From: CAWHNT01 sp963830775
Lineage (GTDB): Bacteria > Pseudomonadota > Alphaproteobacteria > Geminicoccales > Geminicoccaceae
Length of the DNA stretch: 64,000 nt
Assembly: GCA_963830775.1 (NCBI GenBank)
Contig: CAWHNT010000042.1
Coordinates: 1 to 64,000 of the forward strand
Direction: 5' to 3'
Every line of letters starts with the position of its first letter. The stretch's first letter is position 1. Shown here one piece after another: positions 28,912 through 37,438 of this stretch. The notes beneath the pieces were generated by a model. The model searched no databases. It had not been told where the DNA came from and was given only the letters and a program-made list of their open reading frames with translations. The position numbers and the translations under genes were made by a program.

Positions 28912-30477
28912 TCAGCCTCCCTGTCCGCCTGATAGCCGCGCCTTGAGGAGCCGGTGCTGGATTTTCCCAGTGGCGGTGCGCGGCACCTCCTCCTCGCGCA
29001 GGAAGCTGAACGAGCGCGGGCGCTTGTAGCCGGCGACCCGGTCCCTGCACCACGCCGAGAGGTCGGCGTCGCTCGCGAGCGCACCATCGCGCAGGATGAT
29101 CACCGCATGCACGCGCTCGCCCCACTTCTGGTCCGGCAGGCCGACCACCGCCACGTCCTGGACCGACGGATGGGCACCCAGCACGGCCTCGACCTCGGAG
29201 GGGTAGATGTTCTCGCCGCCGGAGATGATCATGTTGCTCTTGCGGTCGACGAGGTGGATGTAGCCGTCCGGGTCGCGGCGGGCCATGTCGCCCACCGTGC
29301 AGTACTCGCCGCGGAACGCTTCCCTGGTCTTCTCGGGCAGCTTCCAGTAGCCGTCGAACGTGTAGGGATTGCAGGAGTAGAGCTCGCCGGCCTCGCCGTC
29401 CGGGACTTCGTTGCCGTCGGCGTCCATCATCCTGATCGGGGCCGAGCCCACGCACTCCCGGCCAACCGAGCCCAGCTTCGTGAACTGCTCGTGCGGGCGG
29501 AGCATGGTGACCCATCCGGCCTCGCTCGAGCCGTAGAGCTCGAACAGGCCCGAGCTCGGGAACATCTCCATGACGGCGCGCTTGGTGTCCGGCCGCGCCG
29601 GTGCCGAGGAGATCATCAGCTTCTTCACCCGGCCGAGCTCGAGGTCGGCCCTCGCGGCAGGCGGCACGCCCAGCATCATGATGTAGTGGGTGGGTACCAG
29701 CGAGGTGAAGGTCGAGCCGCCCTGGGCCAAGGTCCTCAGGCAGTGCTCGGCATCGAAGCTCTTGCGCGAATAGATGTTGGTAGCACCGCCGCAATAGAGG
29801 AACGAGCCGAAGAAGTTGAGGGAATTGGCATGACACATCGGCATGACCAGGAGTGCTGCGTCCTCACGGTGGAGCGAGAGCTCGATCTCGGTGACGAGCG
29901 AGAGCAGGACGGCCGCCTTGTGGCTGCGCACCACACCTTTGGGCTTGCCGGTGGTGCCCGACGTGTACATCAGCGTCCAGGGATCGGAGAGTGCTACCTG
30001 CTGCTCAGGCTCACTGTCGCTCGCGGCTGCGATGAGATCCTCATAGGCGCGGTAGCCAGCCGGGCAGGCACCCCGGCCCATGTGGATCAGGTTGCCCGCC
30101 GGCACCGGCAGGTCGGCCCGGATCTCCTCGACCACCCCCAGAAGCTCGTCCTCGACGATCAGGGCCCTGGCTTCCGAGTTCTCGACGGCGAAGAGCACCT
30201 CGGGCCCGACCAGCCGGAAGTTGATCGGCACGGCGATCAGCCCGGCCTTGGCGGTGGCGGCATAGATCTCCGCCCACTCGACCCGGTTGTAGGCCAGGAT
30301 GGCGACCCGGTCGCCCTTGGCGAGGCCCAGGCCCAGCAGCGCATTGGCGAGCCGGCACGAGCGCCTGTTCCACTCCCAGAAGCTCATCGTGCGCTCGAGG
30401 TCGGCGGCACCGGTCCTGGCCCCGTCCAGGCGGGCGTGGACCGTGAGCATCTGGCCCAGGGTCAGAAGTTCCTTCAT
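28912..30477 (-). CDS. AMP-forming acyl-CoA synthetase
   Basis: 521 residues of the ANL superfamily: P-loop MYTSGTTGKPKGVV, A5 region FELYGSSEAGW, hinge GDMARRDPDGYIHLVDRKSNMIISGGENIYP, and the C-terminal catalytic Lys in RTATGKIQHRLLK. It adenylates a carboxylic acid and forms the CoA thioester. It is transcribed away from the TetR gene at 30991, with a palindromic operator between them. It could supply LvaE-like activation of the acid handled by the operon at 32093-37273. Confidence 0.9.
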   Translation of the reverse strand: MKELLTLGQMLTVHARLDGARTGAADLERTMSFWEWNRRSCRLANALLGLGLAKGDRVAILAYNRVEWAEIYAATAKAGLIAVPINFRLVGPEVLFAVENSEARALIVEDELLGVVEEIRADLPVPAGNLIHMGRGACPAGYRAYEDLIAAASDSEPEQQVALSDPWTLMYTSGTTGKPKGVVRSHKAAVLLSLVTEIELSLHREDAALLVMPMCHANSLNFFGSFLYCGGATNIYSRKSFDAEHCLRTLAQGGSTFTSLVPTHYIMMLGVPPAARADLELGRVKKLMISSAPARPDTKRAVMEMFPSSGLFELYGSSEAGWVTMLRPHEQFTKLGSVGRECVGSAPIRMMDADGNEVPDGEAGELYSCNPYTFDGYWKLPEKTREAFRGEYCTVGDMARRDPDGYIHLVDRKSNMIISGGENIYPSEVEAVLGAHPSVQDVAVVGLPDQKWGERVHAVIILRDGALASDADLSAWCRDRVAGYKRPRSFSFLREEEVPRTATGKIQHRLLKARLSGGQGG

Positions 30478-30990
30478 GCCGACTTCTCCCGGGAGCCTTC
30501 ACCGCCCGACCCGGCAGTGCGGCTCCGTCTTCGGACGTTGCCCGGCTATCGCGATGTCGCGGCTATGTACGGGCTGGCAGACGCATGCGCGGCAGCAGCC
30601 AAACCGACCAGCCTTCCTCGGTGCGCCATTGTTGGCCTCCCTGTTTCTTTGACGGCCGCAAGTGGCAAAGGTTCCGATGCTGTGTCGCTCTTGCGCACGC
30701 CGGACCCGCCACGTGGCATGCCCTGACAATTGCTGCCGGAGCCCCGGAGTTCCAGCTCTCGGCAGGGATTCGAGCAGAGCCGATCCGACGCCTCCCGATC
30801 CGTCGCTGGTCTTGATATAGAGCGAACGCTCGCTCAATATTTGATCATTGGCTCGGATGCAACAGCCTCCCAGCCGTCACCGGGGTGCGGCATACTGGGT
30901 CGGGTTGGCTTCCGGTCGGCAAACCCCTTAATGGCTGTGCCGCGACGCGGCACTCGGCCGCTGCCGGAACACACATCTTCTCGGACTGAG
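30478..30990. other. Divergent intergenic region between acyl-CoA synthetase and TetR genes
   Basis: 513 bp without a convincing gene. Its main feature is the AT-flanked palindrome at 30815-30840, described separately. The region around and downstream of it is less GC-rich than the neighbouring genes and probably holds both promoters. The 150 bp next to the synthetase start show nothing else I can name. Confidence 0.6.
30815..30840. promoter_or_regulatory. 26-bp palindromic operator candidate for the adjacent TetR regulator
   Basis: ATAT, GAGCGA, central CG, TCGCTC, ATAT pair symmetrically over 26 bp; only four symmetric position pairs break the symmetry. The core GAGCGAACGCTCGCTC spans 30820-30835. 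It resembles GAACG/CGTTC-type sites of TetR regulators of acyl-CoA metabolism. A second, perfect palindrome of related sequence lies at 31862-31881. The assignment to the TetR protein is inferred from position. Confidence 0.65.
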
Positions 30991-31692
30991 ATGGCCAGCT
31001 TTAACTCATTCAGGCGTAATTTCCAATCCGAGTACGACGCCACTTGGCAGCGTATTTTCGACCAGCATCGCGATGCGATAAAGATCAAGCGGACGAAGGT
31101 GGCGCTGCCCAATTTACAGAAGATCATATCGGCCGCATTGCAGATCAGCAATCAGTCAAGCTTCCACTCGATGACCTTGCGCGATCTGAGCCGTAAGGCC
31201 GATGTCAGTATGGGAGCCCTCTACTCGTACATTTCGAGCAAGGAACAGTTGTCAGTGATGATCCTGGAGCATGTGCTGTTCCTGGTAGATACCGTGCTGA
31301 GGCCGCCATCGGAACCGGCACTGCCAGCCGAGGAGCGGCTGCGCTGGCTGCTCCGGACCCATATCTACCTGTCCGAGGTGATGCAGCCCTGGTTCTTCTT
31401 TGCCTATATGGAAGCCAAGACCTTCGGCCGGCAGGGCCGGCGGATCGCGATCGAGAGCGAGCTGCGCACCGAGCATCTCGTCGCGGAATGCCTTGCCGAT
31501 CGCCAGGCGGCGGGCGCTTTCGCCGCGGCCGATCCCATGGCGATGGCGTCACTGATCAAGCCGCTGCTGCAGGACTGGTATCTCAAGCCCTGGAAGTACC
31601 GCCGGCGGCAGATTGCTCCCGACACCTACGCCGACTGGGTGATCAGCTTCGTCGAAGCCGCTTCATCGGCCCCGCCGCGCAACCTCACATAG
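30991..31692 (+). CDS. TetR/AcrR-family transcriptional regulator
   Basis: 233 residues from ATG 30991. A 30-residue lead precedes the helix-turn-helix, which reads MTLRDLSRKADVSMGALYSYISSKEQL, the canonical TetR recognition pattern. The ligand domain is aromatic-rich (MQPWFFFAYMEAK). It lies between the acyl-CoA synthetase operon (minus strand) and the acyl-CoA dehydrogenase operon (plus strand), with a palindrome on each side, so it probably represses both until an acyl-CoA binds. The ligand is unknown. Confidence 0.88.
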   Translation: MASFNSFRRNFQSEYDATWQRIFDQHRDAIKIKRTKVALPNLQKIISAALQISNQSSFHSMTLRDLSRKADVSMGALYSYISSKEQLSVMILEHVLFLVDTVLRPPSEPALPAEERLRWLLRTHIYLSEVMQPWFFFAYMEAKTFGRQGRRIAIESELRTEHLVAECLADRQAAGAFAAADPMAMASLIKPLLQDWYLKPWKYRRRQIAPDTYADWVISFVEAASSAPPRNLT

Positions 31693-32092
31693 CGCGCCAG
31701 TACGGCGGGATCCGGAAATAGGCGTGAAGCTCCTCTTCCTGATCATGCGCGGGCTGACCTTCCTCGTCACACGCCGTGAAGTTCGCGGCAACTGGTCGCT
31801 ATCTCGTGCGGGTCGGGACGGCCCTCTGGAAAGCTGCCGCCGCCGAAGCTATCGTCAGGGCAAGAACGAGCGCTCGTTCTTTATCAAGGCAGGCTGGACC
31901 AGGGGAGAAGGTGGTGAGCCCTGCGGTTAGACCCACGTCCCAGCTGGTCGGCGTCCGATGGCGCCAGCAGCATCACGAAGGTGAATCTGGTGCCGGCCGG
32001 CTCCAGCGTTGCTCGCCTGCAACGAGCTCCATTTCGGCGGTGGCGGGCAGCATCTTGGCCTCGCTCTGTCACCCGGTGGCGGACGTGACGCC
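31693..32092 (+). promoter_or_regulatory. Leader region of the acyl-CoA dehydrogenase operon with a perfect 20-bp palindrome
   Basis: 400 bp without a secure gene. At 31862-31881 lies a perfect palindrome whose core is GAACGAGCGCTCGTTC, related to the one at 30815-30840. Short open frames around it (for example GTG 31724, KLLFLIMRGLTFLV, and a shifted continuation KFAATGRYLVRVGTALW) look weakly protein-like and may be a broken small gene; I cannot identify them. The palindrome is about 210 bp before the dehydrogenase start. Confidence 0.6.
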
Positions 32093-33294
32093 TTGGATTT
32101 GACACTCCCCCTCCGAGCTCGAGCAGCTGCGTCAGCGCGCGTCCGCGTTCGTGGACGGAGGTCCTTCTCCCGCTGGAGCAGGACCCGGCCACGCTCGGCC
32201 AGGGCGAGAACATCCGCGAGGATCTCCTGCCCGGGCTGGGCGAGCAGGCGCGGGCGCGTGGCCTGTGGTCGCCGCAGATGCCGCGGGAGCGCGGCGGCCA
32301 GGGCCTGGGGCCGGTCGGCATGGCGGTGGTCTACGAGGAGCTGGGCCGCGCGCGCTTCGGGCCCGTGGCCTGCCACTGTGCTGCCCCCGACGACGGCAAC
32401 ATGCTGGTGCTGGAGAAGGTCGGCACGGCCGAGCAGAAGGAGCGCTGGCTGCAGCCGATCGTCGACGGCCGGGTCCGCTCCGCCATCGTCATGACCGAGC
32501 CGGCCCCCGGCTCGGGCTCCGACCCCGCCGGCATGATGCTGACCCGGGCCGAGCGCCGGGGCGACCGCTACGTCGTGCGCGGGCGCAAGTGGTTCATCAC
32601 CGGGGCCGAGGGTGCCGCCCACTTCATCCTCCTGGCGCGGACCTCCGACGACCCCCGGCGCGGGCTCACCGCCATGCTGTTCCACCGGGACCAGCCCGGC
32701 TGGCGCATCCTGCGCCGGATCCCGATCATGGGCCCGGAGGAGCATGGCGGGCATTGCGAGCTCGAGTTCGACGGGCTCGAGGTGCCGCTGGAGAACGTGC
32801 TCCTGGGCGAGGGGCTGGGGATGAAGGTGACCCAGATCCGCCTCGGCATCGCCCGCCTCACGCACTGCATGCGCTGGCTCGGCATGGCGCGCCGGGCGCT
32901 GGAGATCGCCCTGCCCTATATCGGCGAGCGGCGGGCCTTCGGGCAGCTTCTGAGCGAGAAGGAGAGCGTGCAGGGCCTGCTCGGCGAGGCCGCGATGGGG
33001 ATCGAGATCGGCCGCCTGCTGACCATGCGCGCGGCCCTCCGGCTGGAGCAGGGCGGGATGGCGCGGGCGGAGGTGTCGATGGCCAAGATCCAGGTCGCCG
33101 ACGCCCTGCACCGGGCGGTCGACACGGCGATCCAGCTCCTGGGTGCCAGGGGCTACTCCAAGGACACGCCTCTGGAGTGGATGTACCGCTACGCCCGCCA
33201 GGCGCGGCTGGTCGACGGTGCTTCCGAGGTGCACCGGATGGTGGTGGCGCGCGAGCTCCTGCGCGACAGCGGCGGGTTCTTCGCATGGAGCTGA
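32093..33294 (+). CDS. Acyl-CoA dehydrogenase (ACAD10/11- and LvaC-like context)
   Basis: About 400 residues. FAD/substrate blocks: RSAIVMTEPAPGSGSDP, GRKWFITGAEGA, the C-terminal RRAFGQLLSEKESVQ, and QLLGARGYSKDTPLEWMYRYARQARLVDGASEVHR. The N-terminus needs two one-base corrections (near 32122 and 32156) to give LELEQLRQRASAFVDEVLLPLEQDP; TTG 32093 is a tentative start. It oxidises or eliminates at C2-C3 of acyl-CoAs and passes electrons to ETF, encoded at 51056-52743. It overlaps the following APH-type kinase by 10 bp. This pairing mirrors ACAD10/11 proteins, where both domains are fused. Confidence 0.82.
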
Positions 33295-34319
33295 ACACCC
33301 CCGCTGTGGCCGCGTTCGTCCGCCACGCCGCCCGGGCCGACACCGTCACGATTGAGCGTCTCGAGCGCTTGGGCGGCGGGGCGATCCAGGAGAGCTGGGC
33401 GCTCGACCTGGTGCTCGAAGGCGGCAGCCAGCCCGGCCGGCACGAGCTCGTGCTGCGGACCTCCGCACCCTCGACCATCGCCGTGTCGTGGGACCGCCCG
33501 GAGGAGTTCCGCATCCACCAGGCCGCGTACCGGGCAGGCATGACCGTGCCTGAGCCACTGTGGCTCGCCGAGGGGGCGACGAGCCCGCTCGGCAAGCCGT
33601 TCTACATCATGCGGCGGGTGCCCGGCATCGCGCGCGGCGACCAGGTGGTCAAGGACGCGGCGGTGCGGGCCAAGGGTGAAGCGCTGGCGGCACGCCTGGG
33701 TGCTGAGCTCGCCAAGCTGCACCGGATCGGGCCGCCGGCTGCCGGGCTTGGGTTCATCCCGGTCCCGGAAGAAGCACCTGCCCGTGCTCGGGTGGCAGAA
33801 TATCGCCGCTACCTCGACGAGCTCGATGCGGCGGAGCCGGTGCTGGAGTGGGCACTGCACTGGCTGGAGCGTAACGCGCCACCGACCTTCGACCTTACCC
33901 TTATCCATGCCGACTTCCGCACCGGGAACTACCTGGTCCAGGAGGGCGAGCTCATGGCCGTGCTCGACTGGGAGTTCGCCGGGTTCTCCGATCCGCTCGA
34001 GGACCTGGGCTGGATGCTGGCCCCGTGCTGGCGCTTCGGTGCGCCGGACCGCGAGGCGGGTGGGGTCGGCTCGCGGGCCGCGTTCCTCGGCGGCTACGAG
34101 GCCGAGGCCGGGCGGCCCGTTCCCCGCGAGCGCCTGCTCTACTGGGAGATCATGGCGACGGTGCGCTGGGCGGTGATCGCACTCCAGCAGGCGGCACGTC
34201 ACTGGTCCGGGGCCGAGCCCTCGCTGGAGCTGGCCCTGACCGCCCACATCGTCCCTGGCCTCGAGCTCGACCTCCTGACCATGATCGAGCGGGCCGACAT
34301 GGAGGAGCCGGCAGCATGA
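33285..34319 (+). CDS. APH-family kinase (LvaA/ACAD10-like phosphotransferase)
   Basis: 344 residues of the aminoglycoside phosphotransferase/choline kinase fold: LGGGAIQESWALDL glycine-rich loop, catalytic HADFRTGNYLV (Asp and Asn), and metal-binding LDWEFAGFSDPLEDLGW. In this genomic setting the substrate is unlikely to be an antibiotic. APH-type kinases next to acyl-CoA dehydrogenases phosphorylate 4-hydroxyacyl-CoAs in levulinate catabolism (LvaA) and in the mammalian fusions ACAD10/11. Its stop overlaps the next start by 4 bp (ATGA). Confidence 0.85.
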   Translation: MELNTPAVAAFVRHAARADTVTIERLERLGGGAIQESWALDLVLEGGSQPGRHELVLRTSAPSTIAVSWDRPEEFRIHQAAYRAGMTVPEPLWLAEGATSPLGKPFYIMRRVPGIARGDQVVKDAAVRAKGEALAARLGAELAKLHRIGPPAAGLGFIPVPEEAPARARVAEYRRYLDELDAAEPVLEWALHWLERNAPPTFDLTLIHADFRTGNYLVQEGELMAVLDWEFAGFSDPLEDLGWMLAPCWRFGAPDREAGGVGSRAAFLGGYEAEAGRPVPRERLLYWEIMATVRWAVIALQQAARHWSGAEPSLELALTAHIVPGLELDLLTMIERADMEEPAA

Positions 34320-34696
34320 GCCAGTCGAGCATGGCCGCGAACCTGCTCGCGACCGCCCGCAACCTGCTCCGAAGCGAGATCGCCCCGGCCCTGCCGGGCA
34401 ATCTGCGCTTCCCGGCGGCGATGATCGCCAACGCCATGGCGATCGCGTCCCGGGAGCTGGAGCATGGTGCGGACAACCGGGCCCAGCTCCGGGCTCTCCT
34501 GGCCCGGCTCTATCCCGAGCGGCCGGAGACGGCTCCGCTCGACGATCTTCAGCGCAGCTTCGCTCGCGACCTGCGCGCCGGCCGTTTCGACCATGAGGAG
34601 CATGCGGGCCTGCGCGCTCTGCTGCGCAGCTACATCCAGCTGCGCCTCAAGATCAGTGCTCCGCATCTGGCGGAGAAAGCGGGGACGACGCCATGA
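34316..34696 (+). CDS. DUF6285 protein, probable partner of the APH-type kinase
   Basis: 126 residues, helical: LLATARNLLRSEIAPALPGN, then FPAAMIANAMAIASRELEHG, and an end LRLKISAPHLAEKAG. This matches the DUF6285 pattern, repeatedly found beside acyl-CoA dehydrogenase/APH-kinase pairs. It overlaps genes on both sides by 4 bp, suggesting stoichiometric production. In size and position it corresponds to LvaB, the small protein needed by LvaA for 4-hydroxyacyl-CoA phosphorylation; that equivalence is my inference. Confidence 0.8.
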   Translation: MSQSSMAANLLATARNLLRSEIAPALPGNLRFPAAMIANAMAIASRELEHGADNRAQLRALLARLYPERPETAPLDDLQRSFARDLRAGRFDHEEHAGLRALLRSYIQLRLKISAPHLAEKAGTTP

Positions 34697-35460
34697 GCAC
34701 CATCTTCGACCTCGGCGGCAAGGTGGCGCTGGTGACCGGCGCCTCGGGTGGGCTCGGCCTGCACTTCGCCCGCACGCTGAGCGGTGCCGGGGCCAAGGTG
34801 GCGCTGGCCGCCCGCCGCCGGGAGCAGCTCGAAGCCAACGTGGCGTCGATCGCAAGTGCGGGTGGCGAGGCCATGGCGGTGGCCATGGACGTGACCGACC
34901 CGCAGAGCGTCGAGCGGGCCATAGCCGAGATCGCCGAAAGCCTGGGTCCGGCCACGATCGTCGTCAACAACTCGGGAATCGCCGTGCCCGGCACTGCCCT
35001 CGATGTCGATCCCGATGGCTGGGACAGGGTCATGGACACCAACGTCAAGGGTGCCTGGCTGGTCTCCCGCGCGGCGGCGAAGCGGATGATCGAGGCGAAG
35101 CTCGAGGGCAGCATCGTCAACATCGCCTCGATCCTGGGCTTCCGGGTCGCCGGGCAGGTGGCACCCTACGCGACCTCGAAGGCCGGGCTCCTCCACCTCA
35201 CGCGGGCACTCGCCTTCGAGTGGGCCCGGCACCGGATCAGGGTCAACGCGATAGCACCGGGCTATATCGAGACCGACATCAACCGCGAGTTCTTCGCCTC
35301 CGATGCCGGCAAGGCGCTGCTCGCCCGCATCCCGCAGCGCCGGCTGGGTCGGCCCGAGAATCTCGACGGCGCCCTCCTTCTCCTCGCCTCCGAAGCCTCG
35401 GCCTACATGACCGGCAGTGCGATCGTGGTCGATGGCGGCCACCTCCAGTCCACGCTCTAG
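34693..35460 (+). CDS. Short-chain dehydrogenase/reductase with complete catalytic site
   Basis: 255 residues: TGASGGLG cofactor motif near 17-24, NNSG, catalytic Ser in NIASILGF, YATSK, and the C-terminal GSAIVVDGGHLQSTL. It uses NAD(P)H to interconvert a hydroxyl and ketone, probably on a CoA ester. In this operon it may reduce a 4-oxoacyl-CoA (LvaD-like) or produce (R)-3-hydroxyacyl-CoA for the PHA synthase two genes downstream. It overlaps the DUF6285 gene by 4 bp; phaE starts 20 bp later. Confidence 0.88.
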   Translation: MSTIFDLGGKVALVTGASGGLGLHFARTLSGAGAKVALAARRREQLEANVASIASAGGEAMAVAMDVTDPQSVERAIAEIAESLGPATIVVNNSGIAVPGTALDVDPDGWDRVMDTNVKGAWLVSRAAAKRMIEAKLEGSIVNIASILGFRVAGQVAPYATSKAGLLHLTRALAFEWARHRIRVNAIAPGYIETDINREFFASDAGKALLARIPQRRLGRPENLDGALLLLASEASAYMTGSAIVVDGGHLQSTL

Positions 35461-35480
35461 AGCCAGGGGCAGGGTGCCTG

Positions 35481-36179
35481 ATGAGCACGGAGAAGATGAA
35501 GACCTTGTTCCCGGGGCTCGACACCCTGGCCTCGACGTGGATGACGGCACTTCTGCCGACCGGCACCGGGGGCGGGCCGATGGAGCTCGCGACCCGGCTG
35601 CTCGATCCGCGCCAGTGGCTGGGCGTCGGCGGTGCTGCGCTGGAGCAGCCGTTCGAGACGGTCCTGGGCCTGCCGCGGCTGGCCGACGTGCCGGAGCTCG
35701 ACCGCAAGCTCCTGGGCCTGCTCCAGGCCTGGATGGCCGTGGCCCAGCGCGGTGCCGAGTACAGCACCGTGGTCTCGCAGGTCTGGATCGAGGCCTACGC
35801 CGACTTCATCACGGCACTCCAGGCGGCGTCCGTCGCGGGCAAGCCGGCGCGCAGCGGCCGCGAGCTGCTGGACCGGTGGACCGCCACCGTCAACGAGCGG
35901 CTGCTCAAGGCGCAGCGTTCGGAGGGCTTCCTCGAAGCGCAGCGGCGGCTGCTGGATGCGATGCTGGCGAGCCGGGCGGCCGAGCGCGAGCTGGTCGAGA
36001 TCGGCGCCAAGGCGGCCGACATGCCGACCCGGGCCGAGCTCGATGACGTGCACAAGACCCTGCACGCGGTGAAGCGGGAGCTGCGGGCGCTCCAGCGTCA
36101 GCTCGCCGGTGCCGAGCAGAAGACGACGGCGGGCCAAAGGCGCAAGGCAGCCGCGGGCCAGGGGCGGGGCGAAGCATGA
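35481..36179 (+). CDS. phaE: PhaE-like subunit of class III-type PHA synthase (copy 2)
   Basis: 232 residues, helical, with the conserved block LLKAQRSEGFLEAQRRLLDAM and the PhaE signature MPTRAELDDVHKTLHAVKRE, then a Lys/Gly/Ala-rich tail. It shares these blocks with copy 1 at 4644 (HRSEQFLKAQGELLRQGM, LPTRSEIDEVHHSVLDLKRR) but is about 50 residues shorter in the N-terminal half. It ends in GCATGA, overlapping phaC by 4 bp. It should activate the PhaC encoded next. Confidence 0.85.
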   Translation: MSTEKMKTLFPGLDTLASTWMTALLPTGTGGGPMELATRLLDPRQWLGVGGAALEQPFETVLGLPRLADVPELDRKLLGLLQAWMAVAQRGAEYSTVVSQVWIEAYADFITALQAASVAGKPARSGRELLDRWTATVNERLLKAQRSEGFLEAQRRLLDAMLASRAAERELVEIGAKAADMPTRAELDDVHKTLHAVKRELRALQRQLAGAEQKTTAGQRRKAAAGQGRGEA

Positions 36180-37273
36180 AGGTGATCGAGATCGGGCCGC
36201 AGGCGGCGCTGGAGGAGGTGGCCGTTACCCAGCGCAAGCTGGCGGATGCGCTGGTCCGTCTCGGCCGCACCCGCGACGCGGATGTGAAGATCGGCACCAC
36301 GCCCAAGGAGGAGGTGCTCCGGATCGACAAGACGGTGCTCTACCGCTACGTGCCGATGGTCGAGAAGCCGTTGCCGGTGCCGATCCTGCTGACCTACGCG
36401 CTCGTCGGGCGCTACACGATGATGGACCTGCAGGAGGACCGCTCGTTCGTCCGCAACCTGCTGCGCGCCGGCCTCGACGTCTATCTGGTCGACTGGGGCC
36501 ACCCCAGCCGCGCCGACCGGTTCGCCGGGCTCGACGACTATGTGAACGACTACATCGCCGCCTGCGTCGACGAGATCTGCCTCCGGCACGAGGTCGACGC
36601 CATCAACCTCCTGGGCGTGTGCCAGGGCGGTGTGCTGAGCCTGTGCTACACGGCCCTCCACCCCGAGCGCATCCGCAACCTGATCACCACGGTCACACCG
36701 GTCGACTTCCATGCCGACAAGGCCGTGGACCGGATCGACCGCGGCTTCATGAACGTGTGGGCGCGCAGCCTGCAGCCGGCGGACATCGACCGGCTGGTCG
36801 ACACGATGGGCGCCGTGCCGGGCGAGTTCGTGGGCTACCTGTTCTCGCTCATGACCCCGGGCCGCACTCTCACCAAGTACAATCTCGACCTCCTGGACGC
36901 GGCCGGCGACGAGGCCAAGCTGCTCAACTTCCTGCGCATGGAGCGCTGGCTCGCCGACCGTCCCAGCCAGCCGGGCGAGTTCTCGCGCCAGTGGCTGAAG
37001 GATCTCTACCAGGAGAACAAGCTGATCAGGGACGAGTTCGTCCTGGACGGCCGCACCGTGCGGCTGAAGGACATCGACTGTCCCGTGCTCAACATCTACA
37101 CCGAGACCGACCACATCATCCCGCCCGAGATGTCCCAAGGTCTGCGGGGACGGGTCGGTACCGAGGACTATACCGAGGTGCTCCTCAAGGGAGGCCATAT
37201 CGGCATCTTCGTGAGCACCAGAGCACTGGGCCAGCTCACCAGCACGGTCGTGGACTGGCTGGCCAGGCGGTGA
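36176..37273 (+). CDS. phaC: Short class III-type poly(3-hydroxyalkanoate) synthase PhaC (copy 2)
   Basis: 365 residues. Catalytic triad: C149 in GVCQGG, D312 in ETDHIIPPE and H341 in GGHIGIF. Highly similar in layout to copy 1, so the pairs probably arose by duplication or paired transfer. It is the last gene of the acyl-CoA dehydrogenase/kinase/DUF6285/SDR operon, placing polymer synthesis directly under the same transcription as acid catabolism. An excess of (R)-3-hydroxyacyl-CoA could be stored when oxidation is limiting. Confidence 0.9.
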   Translation: MKVIEIGPQAALEEVAVTQRKLADALVRLGRTRDADVKIGTTPKEEVLRIDKTVLYRYVPMVEKPLPVPILLTYALVGRYTMMDLQEDRSFVRNLLRAGLDVYLVDWGHPSRADRFAGLDDYVNDYIAACVDEICLRHEVDAINLLGVCQGGVLSLCYTALHPERIRNLITTVTPVDFHADKAVDRIDRGFMNVWARSLQPADIDRLVDTMGAVPGEFVGYLFSLMTPGRTLTKYNLDLLDAAGDEAKLLNFLRMERWLADRPSQPGEFSRQWLKDLYQENKLIRDEFVLDGRTVRLKDIDCPVLNIYTETDHIIPPEMSQGLRGRVGTEDYTEVLLKGGHIGIFVSTRALGQLTSTVVDWLARR

Positions 37274-37438
37274 AGGCAGGCGACCGCCGACCTCACCCGG
37301 AATAGTGTGGAGACGGTCGCGCCCCGGGGAGCGCCGGCCGGTCCCTGAGAAGGTTCGCGGCCGGCTACGCTGGGTGGTATCGGACGCTCGCTTTACTCCC
37401 CGATCGTTTGCCCTCGTACCGGGCCGCCGTGGGGGTGT

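Noticed and set aside
33285..34319. Aminoglycoside resistance kinase
   Set aside because: The APH fold alone is not specific. Overlap with an acyl-CoA dehydrogenase and DUF6285 points to acyl metabolism.
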